Of a stretch of DNA of 64,000 nucleotides, positions 58,474 through 64,000 are shown in pieces; the first letter of the stretch is position 1, and each line of letters opens with the position of its first letter. A program made the translations under genes and the position numbers. Location of the stretch: the NCBI GenBank assembly GCA_030015575.1, contig JASDDO010000018.1:231059138-231123137 (forward strand), read 5' to 3'. Source of the DNA: Agapanthus africanus (Eukaryota; Streptophyta; Magnoliopsida; Asparagales; Amaryllidaceae). A model generated the notes under the pieces. That model ran no database searches. It had not been told where the DNA came from and saw nothing but the letters and a program-made list of their open reading frames with translations.

Positions 58474-61400
58474 TGTCACGACCCGAAAGTACGAAACGTG
58501 ACCGGCACTTAAATTACAAAGCGTCCAGAGGAGCCACGTAACCTAAGTAAGCCGAAGCCCAGAAATCTAAACCATGAAAAAGAAGAAGCAGCAGTAAAAG
58601 AAAATATGAAGGAACAAGTTTAAAACATCAGCAAATTTTCCCAAAAATTTCGGCAGAGTCTCCTCTATAAAACCTGGCCCCCAAACGGGTACAACAAGTA
58701 TAATATACATAAACAACAAAAAAAACATCCCTAAACGGGAGCTAACTCAACGCCAACAGGTGGAAACAACCATAACAAGCACAATAATATACAACGCCAA
58801 AGGGCGAGGCTCAAACTCAAAAGAAAACAAAACCACCAAATCAGAATAATACATGCGCGACTCTAAGGTCGAAATAAAAGACTGGCCCAATAAACTTATC
58901 AAGTAATACAAATATGGTTGATGGAGCTTACTAGATATAAATGAATGAATAAAAGTACAATGTTGGTTCGGATACAAGTGAACCAACCTACCGTGCAAAT
59001 CACCCTGAAGAAAAGATGTGCCAACAAGCTGCCACGGAAACCTGTACATCGAACCTGTAAAGAATTTGGCACAACGGGGGTGAGTTGCCAACTCGTGAGT
59101 AGAAGACATCTACGAAAAGAAATCGAATGCACGACGCTATCCTAGGTCATAATAATGCACTATTATATTCCAATCAACAGTAATAGCAGGGTAAAACTAC
59201 GTGTAAGTGCAGATACTCCGTGCTCGTGTCAGTGCCTCATATAATACTATGCCATATGAAATGAAATGCATGCACCATGAATGTATAGTAATAAATCCTG
59301 AAATCCAGATATATATGTATAAGAAATCTTTAGCTGTTATCATAGTAAAATGTGTATAAGAATCTGAAATCTCAACAATGAAATCCATGGAAATCCGTGT
59401 CAAGCATCGACACAACACATGTCATCTCAAGTCTCAATATCTCGGGCTCCGTCAGTCCGGATCGGCCCATATCATCAAATCTCACGACAACGGTCGGTAT
59501 CCTCCGGATATCCGCCGCGCCAGACATCACCGGTAGGTAGCCTTCCCCTGCCAGGCTCATCGTCTACAACTCGATCTTCTTGCCCCGGGGTACCATACCG
59601 GGCCCACCATGTACCCGAGACGGTTCATCCACTCCTCGAATCGGGTATCGAAATCCATCAGAAAACATGAAATCTCATGGTGGACGACGCATACATCACG
59701 AGAAAACCGCATCTTATGTTTTTTTTAAAAAGAGAGGAGGAGAGAGAGAAGTTTTTACATATTCTTGCGGTTTTTTCCAAAATCCAGAAATCTCATAGAA
59801 ATCCAAATCTCAAAATCATGAGTAACTATATGATAAGTGTCGGCATATGCTCATAATACTGCATGATAACATGAAAATATGAATGCATGAATGTCTAAGC
59901 AATAAATATCATGTCTGTACTAATGTCAGAGAATAATCACAATATTATATCGGTCTAGTTGTTAACTGATTCTATCCATAAAAGACAATATGATCTAAAG
60001 TGTACGTGACATAGCAATTACCGATGATGATGTGTGTGAGCCGGCAAATAAGTGTGCGTGGAATATGCGCATCATCGGTAATAGTGCTGGTGTCCTAACA
60101 GGTAAAGTTTATACTGATTATAGCAACATATAAAAGAACATGCACCATGATGATTACAGTATGAATGCAAGACAGATGTGCATTATCCACTTCTCTGCGA
60201 TATACGAGTACAACCACCACTATATAAATCAAACCTAAACTAGTGTCTATCTAACCTTCTAAGGAACTTAACCTAAGAAACTAGTCCTTAAGAAACAAGA
60301 GTCTACCTAGGTCTGAATGAATATCTCTAATAGTCGGCGATCCAGCCTCAATAGCGGCACGTACGAAGTACGGCTTCCTCAATCAAGAGTGCGGATCAAT
60401 CATCATATCTATGCCTCGTACGGTAAAATCCATCGTACGGCATCCCAATATCGGGGTACGGGTCAAGTATCTCCTAGGTGTCTCATTATTCGTATAATTT
60501 CATATGTATCATATTGTGATTAAGTCATGCTGATATCATATCGTCCTCAAGTCACACCTCTATGATATCGACATCAGGTCACACCTATATGATGTCGTAA
60601 TCAAGTCATACATATCTCATATCGTGATCAATCACAAGTTACAGTCCGGGTACTATTTTAGAGTTCCATGAACCATAATATCATCACTACCCATTATAAT
60701 TTATGTATACCTGTTCATTATCTCATTCTCTAATGATCCGCTAACACTTTAATACGACTGTATAGTCAAGAATCACGGCCTCAAGCCCAGTTCTTCCGTT
60801 TCATTCCCGTGTATCATATCACATCAATCAATCCCATATACGTGTTGTATATTCATGTATATACCTATACCTAGTTCTATATATATACACATACACGTAT
60901 ACCCCATGTCGAGTTTCAGTGTGTGCGTGTGTGTGTTTCTGTCTGAAACCTACGAACCTCTTCCAAGGTACTTATCCTCTGATATGGTTTTCCTAAATCA
61001 GTCTAGTCCAGCCTAGGGTCAATACTAGGGTCCTACTGATTAAGAATCTAGGGTCACATCTGGTTTCCTAATGACACTAAGTACTATTCCTATGCTACGT
61101 TGCGGGGGTGCTAAACGCCATCCACCCGACTTCCCCCCGTAGATATGCATCTACTCACCTGGTCTATGTCTGCCGAAGACGGTGTCGCCATCATCCTCTT
61201 CATCGTCCGCAGTCCACGTGAGGGGTACCTAAACGGAAAAATATAAATAGTATCGTAAACTGAATCACATACAAAAGCCAAAACGACGCAAGGAACAAGC
61301 ATAGGTTAAAACCTATGTCCCGTCCACGCAAAAGAACCAAATATCGCTCGATATCGGCGTACAGACTCCGATGGATCGAGATAAACATCAACAAATAACT

Positions 61401-62953
61401 AGTAGTTTTAAAACTCATTACTTATATTATAAAACAAGATTAAATCCATCGAAACCCTAAAATCCATCAAATCGCCCGATTTCGTAAAACCCGAAAATGT
61501 CAATTTACCGTTTTTCATCAAAACTTGACATTTAAATGAAACCAATGGTCATAAAACTCATTAAATAGAATAACTAGACTATACAAACCATTACTATATT
61601 TTTATTACACAAATTTGTATTAATTTGAAATTTCTAGTTTACAACCTTTAACAATTTTCAACATTTTTCAAGCAAAATACCACAATTCCACTACAAAACA
61701 CGATTTTGCATGAATTAATGTATTAAACTACAATTCATGATTATAATTATATAATAAAACCATGATTATATTTTTAATTTCATTTATTTAGGAATTTCCC
61801 AAAATCTAGTTTACAAAAATAGCCTTTTATTAATATTTTTCCAATTATCACAAGAAACTAGTGATCAAACTAAGTTTTTCATTCCTTTAATATGCTCATA
61901 TTTCCATTAAAACTACCATCTAATGATAACCACCTTAATAAGAATTTTATTTTACCCACAAACACATTTTAGAAAAATCTAGTTAGCTAAATAGTTTAAT
62001 TAAAACAATTTGAATAAACAATTTATTATACAACAACCATGCAAGATTTTTCCACTTCTAAAAATGGTAGACTAGTTATTATAACCCTAATTAATTAATA
62101 AAAATCCTAACTTGAATTTACAAACCCTAACTTGAATTTTAGAAATTGAACATAGAATTAATCTAACAAATCTAATTAGGCTTTAAAAGAAACATCTAAT
62201 AGAAATAAAACAAAAGAAGGAAATTTATACCTTCAAAATATGAAATCCAAACAATGAAAATGAGCCTCCAAAAATGCATGCTTTCCCACTCCAAAATCCA
62301 TGCTAAATAGGTCAAAGGAAAATGGTAGAGGTTGAATGTTGATTTTTGAGATTTATTTTTGGAATTTTTGATGAATTTTGATGATTTTTAATGCAAAAAT
62401 GATAGGGCAAAAATTTTGGGGCAACCCATGGAGGGGAGGCCGGCCATGGAGAGGGAGGAGGGTGGAGAGAGAGAAAAAATGTGTGGTATTGTGTAGAAAG
62501 TTCATAAATAATGCATTTTTTCACTTAAACCCTTTATTATCTAACTTTTTCAATTTAACCCTTTTCCTAGAAATTTCTAGAACCATGGAGAGATTTTGGA
62601 AAAGATTTTGCATATTACACACTTGATTCTAATATACCATGGCTCATTTTTACAAATTAAAACCATTCAAATTTGTAATTTACACTAATTTAAATAAAAA
62701 ATAAAGCTTATGTTAATATTTAAAATATTTAATTTAGGAAAAATATTTAATTGAACTAAAAATTTATAAGTGGCTAAATAAACACCATTTACTAGTAATT
62801 ACATAATTAAAATAGGTATTTTTGAAATTATAATGAAAAACAATCACGGTTTGGTTTTACGAAAAATACATTTTTCTTTACCGAAAATCATAAAATTCAC
62901 TTAAACAATTTTAATCATTTAATTATTTATTTAATTATTTTTAAAACGTTAAA
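58474..62953 (-). repeat. 3' LTR of NA4 (4.48 kb)
   Basis: On minus it starts TTTAACGTTTT (the expected TGTAACG with one change) and ends TTTCGGGTCGTGACA. It is most like the NA1 LTR. Contains the CACCCCCGTTGTGCC block (59065-59095), GC-rich core (59582-59650) and donor-like CAGGTGAGT block (61103-61162). Candidate target-site copy on the left: TGGAT (58469-58473). Confidence 0.85.
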
Positions 62954-62970
62954 ATCTTCCCCCCTTTAAG
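62954..62970 (-). other. NA4 polypurine tract
   Basis: On minus, AAAGGGGGGAAGAT abuts the LTR, matching those of NA1 and NA2. Confidence 0.8.
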
Positions 62971-63419
62971 AAATTCGGTCCCCGAATTTAAATTAAAACT
63001 CCCCCTCCAAATACTAAAACATTTAGCAAAACACTCAAATCGTCGGGGCTCCGAAATCATCAATACATAACAAAAATCAACTCCGTCAAGCATTACGCAA
63101 TCATCGGAGTTATGGCGAGAATAAAATATCAAAACCCAATATGAAAACCATCATAATATACATCAATCTGTAACTTATATATAGTGCGCATCATAGTAAA
63201 ACCGTACAAATATCTGGATAAGGAAATATGCAAACACCCCTTTTTGAAAATTGCCGTGTGATGCACGTGTCACGGCATAAGTAGCGGACGTTTATTTAAA
63301 AAAAATAACTATATATATATCTTTTATTTAACATACACGTCCCGCCTGGTTACTAAATCAAATAATAATGATTATGAAAACATACTGCTCAAACTGAAAT
63401 CAATCCCAATCACATCAAT

Positions 63420-63850
63420 AAAATATCATGTGCGTCTGGTGCGCACTGAAATCGAAACCAAATACAGATACCATGAATACACACAACAACAAAACTAAGT
63501 GCAACAGGTGTGCACCAAAAACATCTGTCAAGTGCAACGGGCATGCACGACTCAATATCAGGTGCATCTAATCTGCACAAAACCCCGATTTAGTGCATCT
63601 GGTGTGCACAAAATTGCATCAAGTGCACCAAGTATGCGCAAGAATCCTAATCAGGTGCACATGGTGCACGAAAACATACATCGAATATCAAAATCGAAAT
63701 CACAGCATAAAAATGCATGAAAACTAGGTCGAAACATATGTCAAAATCATGTGTACGCACGAAATCAAATAAAAAAAATCTCAAAATATATAGAACCAAA
63801 TCAAGTGTACCGGGTGTGTACTAAACAATATCAATACGACTGATACATGA
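63420..63850 (-). repeat. GTGCAC-rich diverged repeat block (NA4 copy)
   Basis: Repeated AGGTGCAC, AGTGCATCTGGTGTGCAC and similar motifs, the third copy of the family block. It differs from NA1 and NA2 in the number and spacing of motifs. Confidence 0.6.
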
Positions 63851-64000
63851 AACACAAATAGAATTTAATGAAGGTACACATGAAATACCAATCGTAGAAC
63901 AAACTCCTCAAAATAGCAAAATCCAATCAACGAAAATATGAAATTCAAATCACTAAATCACAATCGTAAACACTATCGTCAATGTGTGCCTCTTTCCTCT

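Larger units (their letters stand above)
62954..64000 (-). mobile_element. NA4: 3' internal non-coding part, continues beyond the window
   Basis: Reverse-complement counterpart of NA1 1-1252: CGTCGGGGCTCCGAAAT near 63042 and a GTGCAC-rich block at about 63420-63850. No coding domain is visible. The 5' part and 5' LTR lie to the right. Confidence 0.78.

Noticed and set aside
63420-63850. CRISPR-like array from spaced GTGCAC repeats
   Set aside because: Repeats are short, irregular and diverged, in plant retrotransposon sequence; no spacer structure.

Overview
The window is plant nuclear DNA made almost entirely of nested LTR retrotransposons; I found no host gene. It contains an Athila-type Ty3/Gypsy element (plant-specific lineage), a Tekay/Del-type chromovirus with a C-terminal chromodomain, Ty1/Copia elements, and initiator-Met and Asp tRNA primer sites. 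AT-rich non-coding LTRs of 1.6-4.5 kb and dense nesting suggest pericentromeric or other heterochromatin of a large angiosperm genome. The species cannot be read from the sequence.

Layout: 1-5621 is the 3' part (internal end, PPT, 4.4-kb 3' LTR) of a non-autonomous Tekay-related element on + (NA1), inserted in the 5' LTR of an old Copia (Copia A, 5622-13059: LTR, PBS, long leader, gag-deleted broken pol). Copia A is cut at 13060 by a second non-autonomous element on + (NA2): 5' LTR 13060-17381, then about 3.0 kb of internal sequence without gag-pol. NA2 is itself interrupted by an Athila on - (20005-34215), which carries a solo Copia LTR (29769-31986). NA2's 3' LTR (34619-35302, resuming 57111-58473) is split by Copia C on + (35303-57110). 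Copia C's gag is split by a young Tekay element on - (39444-51372). NA2's 3' LTR is hit again at 58474 by a third non-autonomous element on - (NA4; 3' LTR 58474-62953, internal 62954-64000), which runs off the window.

Most nested junctions are supported by TG...CA termini. Both flanks are visible, with 5-bp target-site duplications, for four insertions: ACAAG for Tekay, TCAAG for the solo LTR, GTTTT for Copia C, and GTGGG/GCGGG for Athila. LTR divergence judged by eye (NA2 about 4-5%, Athila about 3-4%, Copia C about 1.6%, Tekay about 1.2%) agrees with the nesting order.

No element here is fully coding-intact. Tekay has a nonsense codon at the start of the integrase core and a frameshift before the chromodomain. 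Copia C has a catalytic Asp-to-Asn change in reverse transcriptase and a frameshift near the end of pol. Athila has many stops. NA1, NA2 and NA4 look like a LARD (large retrotransposon derivative) family whose termini, PPT and (in NA2) PBS resemble those of Tekay, so Tekay relatives could mobilise them.

The most interesting signals are non-coding: a possible intron inside the LTRs conserved across four divergent LTRs; three hairpins with covarying arms in the Copia leader; a leader hairpin with a palindromic loop shared by Tekay and NA2; and a possible SINE shared by two unrelated elements.
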